A DNA stretch of 64,000 bases from Protopterus annectens (Eukaryota > Chordata > Ceratodontiformes > Protopteridae), in NCBI RefSeq assembly GCF_019279795.1, contig NC_056729.1, positions 1,867,503,439 to 1,867,567,438 of the forward strand, in the 5' to 3' direction. Position numbers and translations under genes: made by a program. The notes under the pieces are model-generated. The model ran no database searches. It was not told where the DNA came from and was given only the letters and a program-made list of their open reading frames with translations. Shown here in pieces: positions 1 through 10,255 of the stretch; position 1 is the first letter of the stretch, and each line of letters begins with the position of its first letter.

Positions 1-1004
1 TAGTAGGAAGAATATGAGGAAAGCAAGTTCATTGGCAACCAACTGAAGGTATTCTCAGCAGGTAACCCATCAGCTGCTAGTGCAGTAGGTTTAAGTTTGG
101 TTAGCAGTCTTTTGACATAGTTGACAGGGATGGGTTGAAATTGGAAGGTAGTTATAATAGGTCAGGAGAAGAAAATACCTGGTCACAAGCAGCTACAGGA
201 ATCCGGGTTATTTAGTATGCTGTTATTGCTAAAATGGGACATCACCACCTGATCAGTAGTGGGACTGGGTTACCAGATATATGATTGAAATTAAATATTA
301 GGCCACCAGGTGGCGCTGCATACTGTATGTGAAGCTTGTTGTAATTAGCTTAAAGTAAAATATGGTTGCAGAGTGAACGTATTTTAAAGAGAATTTGTTA
401 CCATTGTTGGACCGGGACTGCCAGTCTATTTGGCATAGTATGAGAAGGAGTGCTAAAAAATAAAACAGTAGAAGGGGGATTCCCAGGAGGAGAAAGTGTA
501 CAAACTAGCTAGATACGGATAGGCCATGCGTTTGTACCTTTACACTATGATTTGCAGTAGGAACAGGATGGTACATAACTTACTGGGCAACACCTGAGAT
601 AATAGTTACAATACATATAAACACCACAAACACTGGAGGCTACACTATTTAAAAAGAGCTAACCACTTTTGCAGTTCATGTAAACACCACAAATACTGGA
701 GGCTACACTATTTAAAAAGAGCTAACCATTGTTGCAGTTCCGGCCAGATTAACAGAAATACGTTACTGAAAATGTGTCGGACTGCATTTATCTCTGTAAA
801 TCCAAGTAACCTTAACAGAGATTAAACATACTGCATCGCTGCGCGTGTAGCACAAGAGGTATCAAAACTAATTAACAGCAGCTAAGTAGCTAGGCTATAG
901 CGAACACCGTGCACAGTATATTAATTCTATACAAAGCTTACAGAGTACGAACACAAATGCAGTACAGAATAAAAAACAGAATTATTAAACATAATACAGG
1001 GTTA
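1..1004. other. Unassigned DNA left of PLE-1
   Basis: I recognise no gene here. Frames are closed on both strands and no transposon protein can be read. It may be flanking DNA or the decayed 5' part of the Penelope-like element that becomes readable at about 1005. The only structure I see is the 63-bp direct duplication at 618-743. Confidence 0.5.
618..743. repeat. 63-bp tandem duplication
   Basis: Two adjacent copies (618-680 and 681-743) start with TAAACACCACAAA and share the block GGAGGCTACACTATTTAAAA. They differ at only a few positions, so the duplication is fairly recent. No function is visible. Confidence 0.85.
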
Positions 1005-1500
1005 TAGGCTGTTAAAATATTTTCTGGGAGATACTTCTGCATCTAATTATGTTTTGGAACTTTTGAGTTTTTGTTTGACTAATAATTTTTTTGTTTTTAA
1101 TGACTGTTCTTATGACGTACAAGGGACGGTCATGGGGGCATCTTTTGCCCCCATGTATGCCAGTTTGGTTATGGGTCTGTATGAACTTCAGTATCTTTAT
1201 CAATATGATTTTTTTAAAACATTTGTTGCACAATATTATCGTTTTATTGATGATTTAATCTACATTTGTAAAGGTGGTTTTGATTTGATTCAGCTGTTTT
1301 ACAATGTATTTATTTTACATTTGTTGACCGGGCTAGTCCAACTGGATATATGTTCATTTTCAGTACAGGCCCGAGGTGATAAGCTCCAAAATAAAAATAT
1401 ATTATTAAAAATTTTCATTTGACAGTCACAAAGGATAACTTTTAGCACATTGATACAGTTCTTTTCAATATGACAAAGTACAAATTAAAAACATATGACA
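1005..1500 (+). pseudogene. PLE-1 reverse transcriptase fragment
   Basis: The frame open from about 1054 to 1422 reads as the catalytic half of a Penelope-type RT. FNDCSYDVQGTVMGASFAPM matches the QGTxMGxxxAPxYAxL block of that family, and RFIDDLIYI (about 1240-1265) is the catalytic motif with both aspartates kept. After 1422 the frame has stops, but residues resembling the following strand (DLTVTKDN) can still be read near 1420-1445. The palm N-terminus is absent. The gene is clearly broken: 5' truncated, with stops after the catalytic motif and a LINE inserted downstream. Confidence 0.75.
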
Positions 1501-1589
1501 AAAGAGTTAATTTCCTATTCCAATCTAGACTAGGAAATATCATCTGGTTAACGCTCTTCCAAAGTAATTTATAGCTGATTACTTAGCTT

Positions 1590-2750
1590 GTATTTATCAT
1601 TTCAGCAGAAGTAAACAACTTGGTCTAAGCAGAGAAAGTAGAAAGAATGAAAAAGTGTAACAAACAAGTAATGGTTAGTTGGGGTTACAACTAGGACATA
1701 GCCAGTGTTTTCTGAGGTCTATTTTAAGTTTCTGTCTGAAAATGGATAGGGAGGAAAGTGATATAAGATCACTAGGAAGTAGATTCCAGTTTTTCCCAAC
1801 TGTATTTGAGAAGAGAGAGTCCCCTGCCATGCTGTTGGATTTGGTTGTACAAACTAGTAGTTTATTAGAAGAGCGTAAGGTGTTCAGATTTTTGTAGGGA
1901 CAGATCAGGGAAGATAGTATTGGAGTCTTATGATGCTGGTAAAGGGTCTTGTGGGCAATTGTAAGTTGGTAAAAATTAGCTGATTCTGAAGGTCCAGCCA
2001 ACCTAGCTGTGATAGATTCTGACAGTGATGGGTTCTGATGGGCTGTCCAGTGGCAAATCTGGCAATGTTATTGTAGGATTTAGCTAGTTTCAGGAGATTA
2101 TGTTTAGACAGGTTAGTATAGATAGGAGAGGCATAAAGAAGTGTAGAGATTAGGTGGGAGTGGACAATAGTAGATCTGGCTAGTGGAGTAAGGAATGGTT
2201 TATTCCTGTAGCGGGAGCCCATTTTTTTAGTTTTTACTGTATTGTTTATATGAGTATCAAAGGAGAGGTGGTTGTCAATAGTTACTCCTAGGAGTCTGGT
2301 TGTTATATCAGGAGATATGAGTGTTCCATTTCTATATGCAATTGAGAAATTAATTTGGGTGGATTTACGGGTAGGAGTAAATAGTAAGAGCTTTTTTTTT
2401 TTTTAGGATTCAATAGGAGGCAACATTGAAGAAACCATGTTTCAACTATACTAAATTCTGATTGAGTTTTTGATTGCAGTTCAGATGAGGAACTGGCTGA
2501 GCAAATTATTGTTGAGTTGTCTGTATATTGTATACAAGTGGCATGTGGAATAGCTAGGTATAGATCATTGATGAAGATTGAGAAAAGGAGAGGGCCTCGA
2601 ATGGAGCCCTGAGGGACACCTAGAGTAACAGGTAGGTGGAAGGATAGGTGCTTTTCCCAGAGAACTGCTTGCTGCCTATTGCTGAGGTAGGAATTGAACC
2701 ATTTTATGGCCTGAAAATCAAGAGAAAGAGATTTGAGAATATTTTGAGTT
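1590..2750 (-). mobile_element. 5'-truncated LINE (L2/CR1-like), inserted in PLE-1
   Basis: On the minus strand, from about 2745 down to 1675, the C-terminal half of a LINE reverse transcriptase can be read across frameshifts. WFNSYLSNRQQAV is followed by GVPQGSIRGPLLFSIFIND and then YTDN (about 2510-2530), where the usual catalytic DD is changed to DN. Next come RLLGVTIDNHLSFDTHI and HSHLISTLLYASPIYTNLSK. The last frame stops at 1675. This is the jockey/CR1/L2 supergroup arrangement, but the sequence is clearly different from the CR1 family found elsewhere in the window. The changed catalytic residue and the frameshifts make it inactive. The exact 3' end, between about 1500 and 1670, is uncertain. 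Confidence 0.75.
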
Positions 2751-2850
2751 ACAGTATATTCGTTTTTTCTTTTTCTTTTTTTGATGGTTTAAACGCTGGG
2801 AGACAGATTGTTTTTTTAGATGTTAATTTGCTGTTAAATTCTAAAAAATA

Positions 2851-3795
2851 AATTAATAATTTCAGTACACAGAAAGTTTACAGATGGTAGACAGTTTTTG
2901 GATGGCCATAGTTGCCATCCTCCTCATACCTTAGCAGCCCTCCCTTACGGTGAATGCATCCGGTTAAGGAGACTTTGTAATAATAATAAAGATTTCTTTG
3001 ATGGAATTTATAGGATGCATTTTATGTTTTGTTCTACAGGTTATGATAGTGGCTTAGTTGAGTCCGCTATCCATAAAGCTGTGGATAATCTTGTTTCGGG
3101 TACTGGTAGAAGTGTAATGGATGGCAAATTTGCTTGCAAACAAGACAATTTTAATGGGGGGGACTTTATTTTGTGGCCACTTATAGAGCTTTGAGTTCAG
3201 AAATAGTGGCTTTGGTTAAATATTATTGGCATTTTTTGTTAAAGTTTAGGGATTTGTCAGGGGTGTTATGTTCCTTCCTTGTATTTCCTACAGGTGAAGG
3301 AGGAGCTTAAAGGATATTCTGTTTCACAATTATTTTTGTTTATCTCCAGCTGTTCTTCCTTCTTGTCCTGCTTTACGGAGGACTCACCCCTGTGGTCATT
3401 GTTGTGTATGTCAATTTACTGTCAGGAAATTTGACTGAATGGGATACCTTTTCAAACTGATGATTATTATAATTGTAATCCAGAAGGCATTAGCTATGCT
3501 CTTCAATGTCCTTGTGGTTTAATATATATTGGTTGAAGCAAAATAAAATTTAAGTTAAGACTGCAGGAGCATGTTAGAAATATTAGGCAGGCTAAATTAG
3601 AGAGTCCTGTTGCTCAGCATTTAAAGTTTCACAACTATGACCCTAGTGGTTTAAAAGCCACAGTTTTGGAAAATGTTCTTTTTCATTTTTGCTTTGATGT
3701 TTTTAAAAGAAAACTTTTGTATATGGAAACAGCCTTCATTTTGAAATTCAGTACTTTACGTCCCTCAGGACTCAGTTTGGATTGTAATTGGAAAA
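2851..3795 (+). pseudogene. PLE-1 C-terminal linker and GIY-YIG endonuclease, broken
   Basis: The frame resumes at about 2860 after the LINE. DGHSCHPPHTLAALPYGE and CIRLRRLCNNN (2898-2985) match the conserved region after the RT in Penelope-like elements, followed by TGYDSGLVESAIHKA. After further frameshifts the endonuclease appears at about 3480-3790: SYALQCPCGLIYIG (GIY-YIG core), an in-frame stop just after the core, then KLRLQEHVRNIRQAK and SPVAQHLKFHNYDP. The spacing of the IYIG, the LRLQEH basic helix and the downstream HF segment fits the family. The stop inside the endonuclease and the earlier frame breaks show a pseudogene. Confidence 0.8.
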
Positions 3796-3867
3796 TGCTT
3801 ATTTAGTTATTCTGTATTCTTCTGGTTATTTAAGTGGGTCAGATATATAGGTGGAGTATATGTTTTT

Positions 3868-3912
3868 AATTGTTAGTACTCCATGAAGGCTATTTTTCAG
3901 CCAAGGTGCTAG
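3868..3912 (+). other. Possible PLE 3' hairpin motif (degenerate)
   Basis: About 85 bp after the GIY-YIG frame there is ATGAAGGCTATTTTTCAGCC followed by AAGGTGCT. The GGCT and AGCC arms can pair around a short loop, preceded by TGAAG. A comparable TGAAGA...CGAAA arrangement occurs at the same place in PLE-2 (56082-56102). Penelope-like elements are known to carry hammerhead-like structured motifs outside the coding region. Assigning this copy to that class is an inference from position and shape. Confidence 0.3.
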
Positions 3913-4120
3913 AGATTATAATAAAGATATTTTCAGTGGTTCTTGCCTGTGGTCTTTTTGACTTTCATTTTTCTGTTTTTTTTGGGGTTTTTTTTGTGAT
4001 TTTGCAATAAAAAACATTTTAGTTGTTTCTGTCTTCCAACATATAAGGAAAATTTCACACATCCAGTATGGTCATGGATAAATGATGCCTATAGTGCCTA
4101 AGCTGCTGATGACTACGAAT

Positions 4121-4260
4121 TCACCCATTACTCATAATATTTTGTCAGTATCACTCAGTCTCCCCATGTATAAATACTAACTCGTATACGAAATCACCCA
4201 TTACCCATAACATTTTGTCAGTGTCACTCAGTCTCCCCATGTGTAAATACTAACTCATAA
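4121..4260. repeat. 73-bp tandem duplication
   Basis: Copies start at 4121 and 4194 with TCACCCATTA and share TCACTCAGTCTCCCCATGT and AAATACTAACTC, with about five differences. It is a simple two-copy duplication. Confidence 0.85.
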
Positions 4261-4497
4261 ATAACTTTGTTAGCGTATTCTGCTTTACAAAGTGAACAAC
4301 ATTAAAGTCCCATTTGTTTAACCCAAGAGCACTGCATGTCCGACTGTCTAAACATATCTTCTACATTGTAAAACTTGATATATGGCAATTTTGTAGAGCA
4401 TGAGAGCCTGTGGTGTTTGTGTCAGATGTTTCCATATTCATCTGTTATCAGGAGGAATGCAGATACACAGGCGCAATAACAGTTTGCTAAGAAGGAA

Positions 4498-4575
4498 AGT
4501 GTGATGGCCATTAGACCATCCTGTAAAACAAAAGCTCAAGTGTGGGTTCAAATCCATGTAGGGGATAGCTCTCAT
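4498..4575 (+). mobile_element. Possible tRNA-derived SINE relic
   Basis: TGATGGCCATTAGACCATC resembles a pol III A box region, and about 30 bp later GTGGGTTCAAATCCATG is a good match to a B box (GGTTCRANTCC). The spacing fits a tRNA head. I see no tail or target duplication, so this is tentative. Confidence 0.3.
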
Positions 4576-5309
4576 ATTCTGATCATTGTTTCTGTCTAAA
4601 AGTTTTCAAAATGCTGCTATATATACCTGTTACTGACATTAACGGTTATTTTGAACAAGCTTATGACTGCCTAGTTTACTTATTAGATTTCTATGAATAT
4701 CACTGTAATCCATAATGTCCTGCCAACAGCACCTCTTTTACTATAGTTTTATGTATAAAGCATTGAACATATTAGTATGTTACTGCAAACAGAATGTGGA
4801 ATATGCTAACATTTGCAACTTGAATTTCATGTATGACTGTGTCAATGTTTATTCATTTGAATTCAACACCCTTCTTATACTTCTATTTGGAGGGAGTGAG
4901 ATGGTCAAATATACATATGGACTGTAGAACAGGAACATCCCCTGATATCAGGATTATTTTGGAGTTATAATTTGTACTTTGACAATAAATGTCTGTACAT
5001 ACTGTATTTCCTCCCACTTAAAATACATTAATGCATACATGTACAGCAATTTGTAGTTGTCTGTTAACAGCAACTATGTGCTACATGGCAGTTTTTCACT
5101 CTGAGACAAGAACGTCTACAGTTGTGTTTTTGTGTTGTGACCACTGTCCTGACATGCATTCATGCTTGCAATTTTATTTTCATACATGCCCAACACATTG
5201 TACTTCTTGTAAATGGTAAGCCATGATCACTATTAGTACCCCATCCCTGCACATTCACACCTCAAATTCTTTTGACTGCATTTCCACCATACAATCTCAG
5301 GCAAGATGG

Positions 5310-5395
5310 ATTAGCTAGGCAGGTGGGTATCAGGGTTAGAGTGCAGATGTAGTTTAGAGTTGCAGGTTTGAATGTCAGATCCTCCAATCCAAGTC
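5310..5395 (+). mobile_element. Possible tRNA-derived SINE relic
   Basis: TATCAGGGTTAGAGTGCAG looks like a degraded A box, followed at tRNA-like distance by GCAGGTTTGAATGTC, a degraded B box. No tail is recognisable. Weak evidence only. Confidence 0.25.
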
Positions 5396-5539
5396 TGATT
5401 CTGTTCCATTGTGTAAAGGACTATGAGTGAAACATTCCAAACTGTGTATAGAAATTCTGTAATGCTCTTCAATTGTGCAGCACATTATCAATGTTATTTT
5501 ATACTTACATCACTCATACGTGCTTTTTACTTTTTGCAG

Positions 5540-5614
5540 GTGATGAGCGTACTTATACTTGGGCCCTGTCCATCAAGCAGATGCACAGGCTGGTGGAGCA
5601 GTGCAGGGAGAAAG
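5540..5614 (+). other. Candidate 75-bp spliced exon
   Basis: A pyrimidine-rich tract ending TTTTTGCAG (to 5539) precedes a 75-bp open block, followed by a good donor, AAAG|GTACGT. Read in phase 1 it encodes DERTYTWALSIKQMHRLVEQ and then CREK: a dense, low-stop, amphipathic sequence that looks protein-like, unlike the surrounding frames. The start and end phases agree (75 bp, phase 1 to phase 1). I do not recognise the family and see no partner exon that clearly joins to it. It may be a host exon, an exon of a decayed DNA transposon, or chance. Confidence 0.35.
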
Positions 5615-5914
5615 GTACGTTTATTTTGATTTTGTAAAAAGATGTGATCAATGTTACAGGCTCATACCTTTGGCATTACCATATGTACTACTTTTAAGGA
5701 AGGAATACCCATAAGTTATCTTTTAGGTAAGTGCAGTAGGCAGACGATACTTTTGTTTACAAATACGAATTACCTAAAACTATGTTTACATATCATTTAG
5801 CAGCAAACCATGTTTGCTGAAGATAAGTTTTGAACTGTAGGCTACAACCTAGATGACAGTCACTTATGTGTAACTGTCACAGTGCTTTTGATGTGGCTGT
5901 TTTACATACAGGTT
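5615..5914. other. Unassigned DNA
   Basis: There is nothing recognisable between the candidate exon and CR1 copy A. Confidence 0.5.
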
Positions 5915-7004
5915 AATGGAGAACCCACACTGTGAAAGTAGCGGATTCCAAATCTGACATCAGACCAGTGACAAGTGGAGTACCACAGGGTTCAGTCCTG
6001 GGTCCTCTCCTGTTTGGTATCTACTTCTCTGAAGTGCAGGCCAACACAGAAGGTCTTTGGCTAAAAAAGTTTGCAGATGACTGCAAACTAGGAGCCATAA
6101 CTGAAACTCCTACGATGTGAACAAACTACAAAAGGGCCTCATTGAGACAGATACCTGGTGTCAAAGCCATGGCCTGAAGCTCAATGCCAAAAAGTGTATT
6201 GTCATCCCCTTTGGTAAAAACTCTGTACCCATGAACTACCATATGGTGGTCTACTTAATGCCGAAAATGTGATAAAAGACCTTGGGATACAGGTGGACAG
6301 TAGTCTCTCCTTTGATAATCACATCGCCACAGTGGTCAGGAAATCCTTCTACGTGGCTCATCTCATCACAAAAGGATTCTCATCCAGAAAAAAAGAGGTC
6401 ATTGTTCCCCTCTACTCATCACTCATTAGACCCATTATAGAGTACAACGCCCCTTTTGGTATGTACCGCACAAGACATCTACAACAACCAGAAAGACCAC
6501 AGAAATACCTCACAAAGAGGATTACTGGCCTCAAACAGATGCCCTATGCAGACAGTCTCAAAAAACTACAGCTTTACTCCATCACATATCGCCTACTCAG
6601 GGGCGATCTCTGCCTAACATACAAAGCTATGTCAAACCCAGAGCTGTTGGACATGCTCCACATAAAGAAATCCCAATCCCTCCAAGCTACACGCTCTAGG
6701 GACCTTAACCTTGTCACCACAATAAACAGAACATGCTGGAGGGATAGATTCCTGTCCCAGAGACTTTCCATACTCTGGAACAGACTACCTATCTATGTCA
6801 AACAGAGCTCCTCATTAGCACTCTTCAAGAAAAATCTTGATGATTGGATGGGAAATGGGAAATTCACCCCGGTGGCTCTGCTCAACAGGGGCACAGGAAA
6901 ATAATTTTCTTGGGTGGCGAAAGCCAGGGTACATTTTTTGGCTAGGCTTGTATGGGCCCTAGGGCCGATAGCCTAGTACCTACCTATGAACCTATGAACC
7001 TATG
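5915..7004 (+). mobile_element. CR1 LINE copy A, 5'-truncated
   Basis: This is the 3' 1.1 kb of a CR1-clade LINE. It starts inside the RT and runs through the C-terminal domain and the short 3' UTR (GGCTAGGCTTGTATGGGCCC) to a terminal 8-bp repeat, CCTATGAA, present about three times at 6983-7004. Abrupt 5' truncation is usual for LINE insertions primed on the target. The same family gives copies B to F in this window. I cannot identify a target duplication, which is normal for CR1. Confidence 0.9.
5932..6904 (+). pseudogene. CR1 copy A reverse transcriptase C-terminal half
   Basis: The first frame (5932-6120) reads RPVTSGVPQGSVLGPLLFGI and then KKFADDCKLGA; FADD at about 6069-6084 is the intact catalytic motif. 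A frameshift near 6118 moves the reading to another frame. From 6269 to 6904 the thumb and C-terminal region is open: DLGIQVDSSLSFDNHI, VPLYSSLIRPIIEYNA, LRGDLCLTYKAMSNPEL, CWRDRFLSQRLSILWNRLP and LDDWMGNGKFTP. These blocks match those of chicken-type CR1 in order and spacing. The frameshift and the missing N-terminal part make it non-functional. Confidence 0.9.
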
Positions 7005-8340
7005 TGCATTTCCTGTTGTTTGTAATGCAAGGGTTGGTACACCTGTATGTGTGGGTGTGGTTCTCAGTGCTGAATCTGTTGTACATAGCCTGCCCATTCA
7101 CATACTGAATGGGTGTCTTCTGTGTCAGCATTCACACTGTTGTTGCTGGACTGTCTGGCATGCCCTTCAGTTCAATATTGCTGCTGCATCTCCCTACAAC
7201 ACCTGTTATAGCTTGGTTAAGACATACTTGTATGCTGAACTGTATGTTACATAATTAGCAAGCAGCACCATGCTGTTTGCATTTTGCAGGGTAGTTATTG
7301 CTAATAAAAGTATGTAGGGCACTGAAACATTGTGGTGACTATTAATAAAAGTACAGAGGGCACTAATACATTATATATGTAGGGCACTGATACATTGTAG
7401 TGATTGTTAAAAGTATGTAGGGCACTGGTACAAACAGTCTTGTCTGTCTACAATGTAAGACATGTACTATTTTTATGTGTCAGAGGCTGCCACTGTGTTT
7501 ATGATTGCACATTATTACTAGCGTGCTGTGTTGCACTCCAAGAACTGATGCTGGGTTAGTCAATGACTATGATGCTTTGCTCAACTCTTTTGTATATGGC
7601 TTTCATATTTCCCACTGGATTGTCATCTGACTATATATTCATTATACCAATATGTTAACTGGTGGCTGTTCATATGACTCATTGCATCCACAGACACCTG
7701 GAATACAGCTGACATTCACATACCAACATAAATGTGCAGGGCACATACAAGGCAGGAAACGCTGAAATAGTGACATTCTCTTAGTTTAGTAGCCAATTTA
7801 CTTGGGCACACAACACAAATATTAAACAGTGCAGGTGACACTACTAGTGTTATGCTGCCATTTTCACAGTGTTGTTTTACAAGTAAGATTCATGTGAGTG
7901 TTGCATGACAGTGTCATGACATGCTTCTTTTCAATTGTCAAGCTATTTAAATGTCCTGGCAAGCTGTGTTGTGAATGCCATGGCATGGCCTGGGGTAAGT
8001 TGTTCACATTGTGTGATGGACACAGTGGCCCTGACAAGTGCCGGTACTGAAAACATAAGTAAAAATAGGACACACAGAATGTGTTGTGTGCATGATGAGC
8101 CAACTGATAGCAGCAAGTCTGCTTATTACAATTGTCCTACATAATCATTTTAGGCTACCTCATCTGAGAATGTGTTTTTAATGACACCCATAATGTAAGC
8201 TGATATACCTTGATTCTTGTATACAGCCATCACATGTCAACAGGATGTTATTTAATGCCTGTTAAATTGTAGATGTGTACATCAGTTTCAGTTTAGTGTC
8301 AGCTGTGATTTTTACAAGAATGTACAGCCTGACAGATACT
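7005..8340. other. Unassigned DNA with a small degenerate repeat
   Basis: I recognise no gene. At about 7298-7432 a short unit containing GTAGGGCACTGATACATTGT occurs three to four times with drift (TGTAGGGCACTG, AGAGGGCACTA, TGTAGGGCACTG). The open frames at 6952-7254 and 7864-8144 have no motifs. Confidence 0.5.
7298..7432. repeat. Degenerate minisatellite, about 4 units
   Basis: TATGTAGGGCACTG and close variants recur at irregular 35-55 bp spacing, each followed by an ACATT or ACA segment. The repeat is decayed and has no visible function. Confidence 0.6.
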
Positions 8341-9570
8341 TAGGTTCATAGGTTGGTACTGGGTTATCTGCCTGAAGGCATATATTAGCCCAGCCACGTT
8401 GTGCGGTATTCACCGCCCCTTTAGTAGTTCCCTAGACCCTTGTACTAGCAGCTAGTACCCTTGGCCCCTATCTAGTAGTGCTGTTGGTGTGATCCTGGTG
8501 TGAACTTTCTGTTACCCATCCACTCATCAAGGTTCCTCTTGAAGAGTGATAGTGAGGGGCTCTGTCTTATGTAGATCGGGACCCTGTTCCATAGTAAGGG
8601 AAGTCTCTGCGAAGGGAATCTGTCCCTCCAGCATGTTCTATCCATTGTTGTGTTGAGGTTTATATCCCTAGAGCATGTAGCTCGAGTAGATTTGGTTTTG
8701 CTAAGATGGAGCATGTTCAGCAATTCTGGGTTGGACATGGCTCTGTACGTTAGACAGAGATCGCCTCTGAGAAAGCGGTATGCAACAAAGAACAGTCTTA
8801 GCTTTTTCAATTGTGCTGCATAGGGCAACTGTTTGAGGCCAGTAATCCTCTTGGTTAGGTACCTTTGTGGTCTCTCCAGCTGCTGGAGATGTCTAGCCAG
8901 GTACATTCCAATTGGTGCATTATACTCAGTAATGGGTCTGATGAGGGAAGAGTAGAGGGGCACCATTACATCCTTAGATCTTGATGCGAACCCTTTCGTG
9001 ATCAGATGGGTCACATAGAAGGATTTTCTAACCACTTTGGCAACATGGTTATCAAAGGAAAGCTGACTATCTACTTGGGTCCCTAGATCCCTTATTTCTT
9101 CTTCAGATTTCAGGGGATTACCACCTATGTTGTAGTTTGCGGGTACTCTGTTTTTTCCAAAGGGGATTACTACGCATTTTTTTGCATTTAGCTTGAGACC
9201 ATGGCTTTGACACCGTGCATCAGTCTCATTTAGGCCCTTCTGGAGGATCTCCATGTTGGCCGGGGACTCTATTATAGCACCCAGTTTGCAGTCATCTGCA
9301 ATCTTAGTCAGCCACGGCCCTTCCATGCTTGCCTGTACTTCTGAGAAGTATATGCCAAACCGGAGGGGCCCCAGGACAGAGCCCTGAGGCAAACCACTCG
9401 TTACTGGTCTGTATTCAGACATAGATCCCGCTACTCTTACTTTATGGGATCTGTCTGAGAGCCAGTTTGTGATCCATCTTGTGACGTAAGGGTTTATGCC
9501 CAGGCTGGTGAGCTTATCAATAACACCTGAATGGGGAATGGTGTCAAATGCTTTAGCATATTTAGTTTTC
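8341..9570 (-). mobile_element. CR1 LINE copy B, 5'-truncated
   Basis: Same family as copy A, on the minus strand. The 3' end at 8341 carries the reversed terminal repeat (AGGTTCATAGG) and the 3' UTR with AGCCTAG-like motifs. The 5' end lies inside the RT near 9570, at the AFDTIPHSG motif. It has no obvious target duplication. Confidence 0.9.
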
Positions 9571-9572
9571 AC
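8472..9572 (-). pseudogene. CR1 copy B RT fragment, 366 codons open
   Basis: One uninterrupted frame covers the RT from the first catalytic strand to the C-terminus: KAFDTIPHSGVIDKL, NPYVTRWITNWLSDRSHKV, VTSGLPQGSVLGPLRFGI, KIADDCKLGAI (ADD kept, with the preceding Phe changed to Ile), GLKLNAKKCVVIPFGK, DLGTQVDSQLSFDNHVAKVV, VPLYSSLIRPITEYNA, LRGDLCLTYRAMSNPEL and CWRDRFPSQRLPLLWNRVP. The open frame suggests a young insertion. The endonuclease and ORF1 are missing because of 5' truncation, so it cannot act alone. Confidence 0.9.
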
Positions 9573-10255
9573 TGTTATGGTTTTGTTTAAGGACCTACAT
9601 CACATATGGTGGTACACCTGACTATGGCCATAACATACTGTAAGCTTTCATACTGACCATTTAATGCCTGTTCATTGTGTTACACCAGCTATGCTATGCA
9701 GTCATGTAGTAGTAGGTATGTACTTTCTGTCTTATGTTGTGATTCTTCTTGACAGTGTATGAGACCAGTGAATGCTCACCCATCAGATGTCAGAGATGAG
9801 TGCATGCCGGACCACAGCCCGAGTCCTCAGATGATGACCATGATGGAGATGAGAACGATGACAAGGATGCTGGACCTGCATGTGCCATCACCCCTACTGC
9901 ACCCCACAGAAGATGACACAAAACACCCAAACAGATGATTATCAGGAGCAGATCCTGGAGATGGTGACAGATGACTTTCAGACACAAATGAGGGACTTGA
10001 AGGGGAATTTTTTCAAAGATATAACATGGGGTATGCAGGACTGATTCAGGGAAATAACCCATCAGATAATTTGTGATGTTCATTCTTATCAGGACAAGCC
10101 CTCAGCACAGTTAAGTATTGTATGTGTGATCCACTTGTATAATGCTACCACCATGTTATTTGCCATAGCAGTGATTGGACTATATATGCACACTTCTGCA
10201 TGCGTAGCATTTTGCTGCCATGCATATGTGATACATGTCCAAATGTACACTACAA
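9571..10255. other. Unassigned DNA with a degenerate coding remnant
   Basis: Apart from the acidic remnant at 9750-10085, described separately, no gene or repeat is recognisable before the 223-bp array. Confidence 0.5.
9750..10085 (+). pseudogene. Degenerate exon-like remnant, acidic then helical
   Basis: After a splice-acceptor-like ATTCTTCTTGACAG (to about 9755) the plus strand reads, with frame changes and stops, GPQPESSDDDHDGDENDDKD, then ACAITPTAPHRR, and then in another frame YQEQILEMVTDDFQTQMRDL followed by KGNFFKDITWGMQD. An acidic, low-complexity stretch followed by an amphipathic helix is common in transposon accessory proteins and in nuclear proteins, but I cannot name the family. 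It may belong with the exon-like block at 5540-5614. The frames are broken, so it is at best a relic. Confidence 0.3.

Larger units (their letters stand above)
1005..3990 (+). mobile_element. PLE-1: decayed Penelope-like element, split by a LINE
   Basis: A Penelope-like retroelement is readable in two blocks. The left block (1005-1500) carries reverse transcriptase motifs. The right block (2851-3795) carries the conserved SCHPPHT and RLRRLC stretch after the RT, then a GIY-YIG endonuclease. Between them lies an unrelated LINE on the opposite strand. In this family the GIY-YIG domain nicks the target and the RT primes on it. The 5' part is missing and there are several stops and frameshifts, so this copy is dead. 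The boundaries are approximate because no terminal repeat is recognisable. Confidence 0.8.
3991..5539. other. Unassigned DNA
   Basis: I see no protein-coding gene in this stretch. It holds a 73-bp duplication and two possible tRNA-derived SINE relics, listed separately. The short open frames (for example 4715-4927 and 5031-5219) have no recognisable motifs and are what chance would give. Confidence 0.5.
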
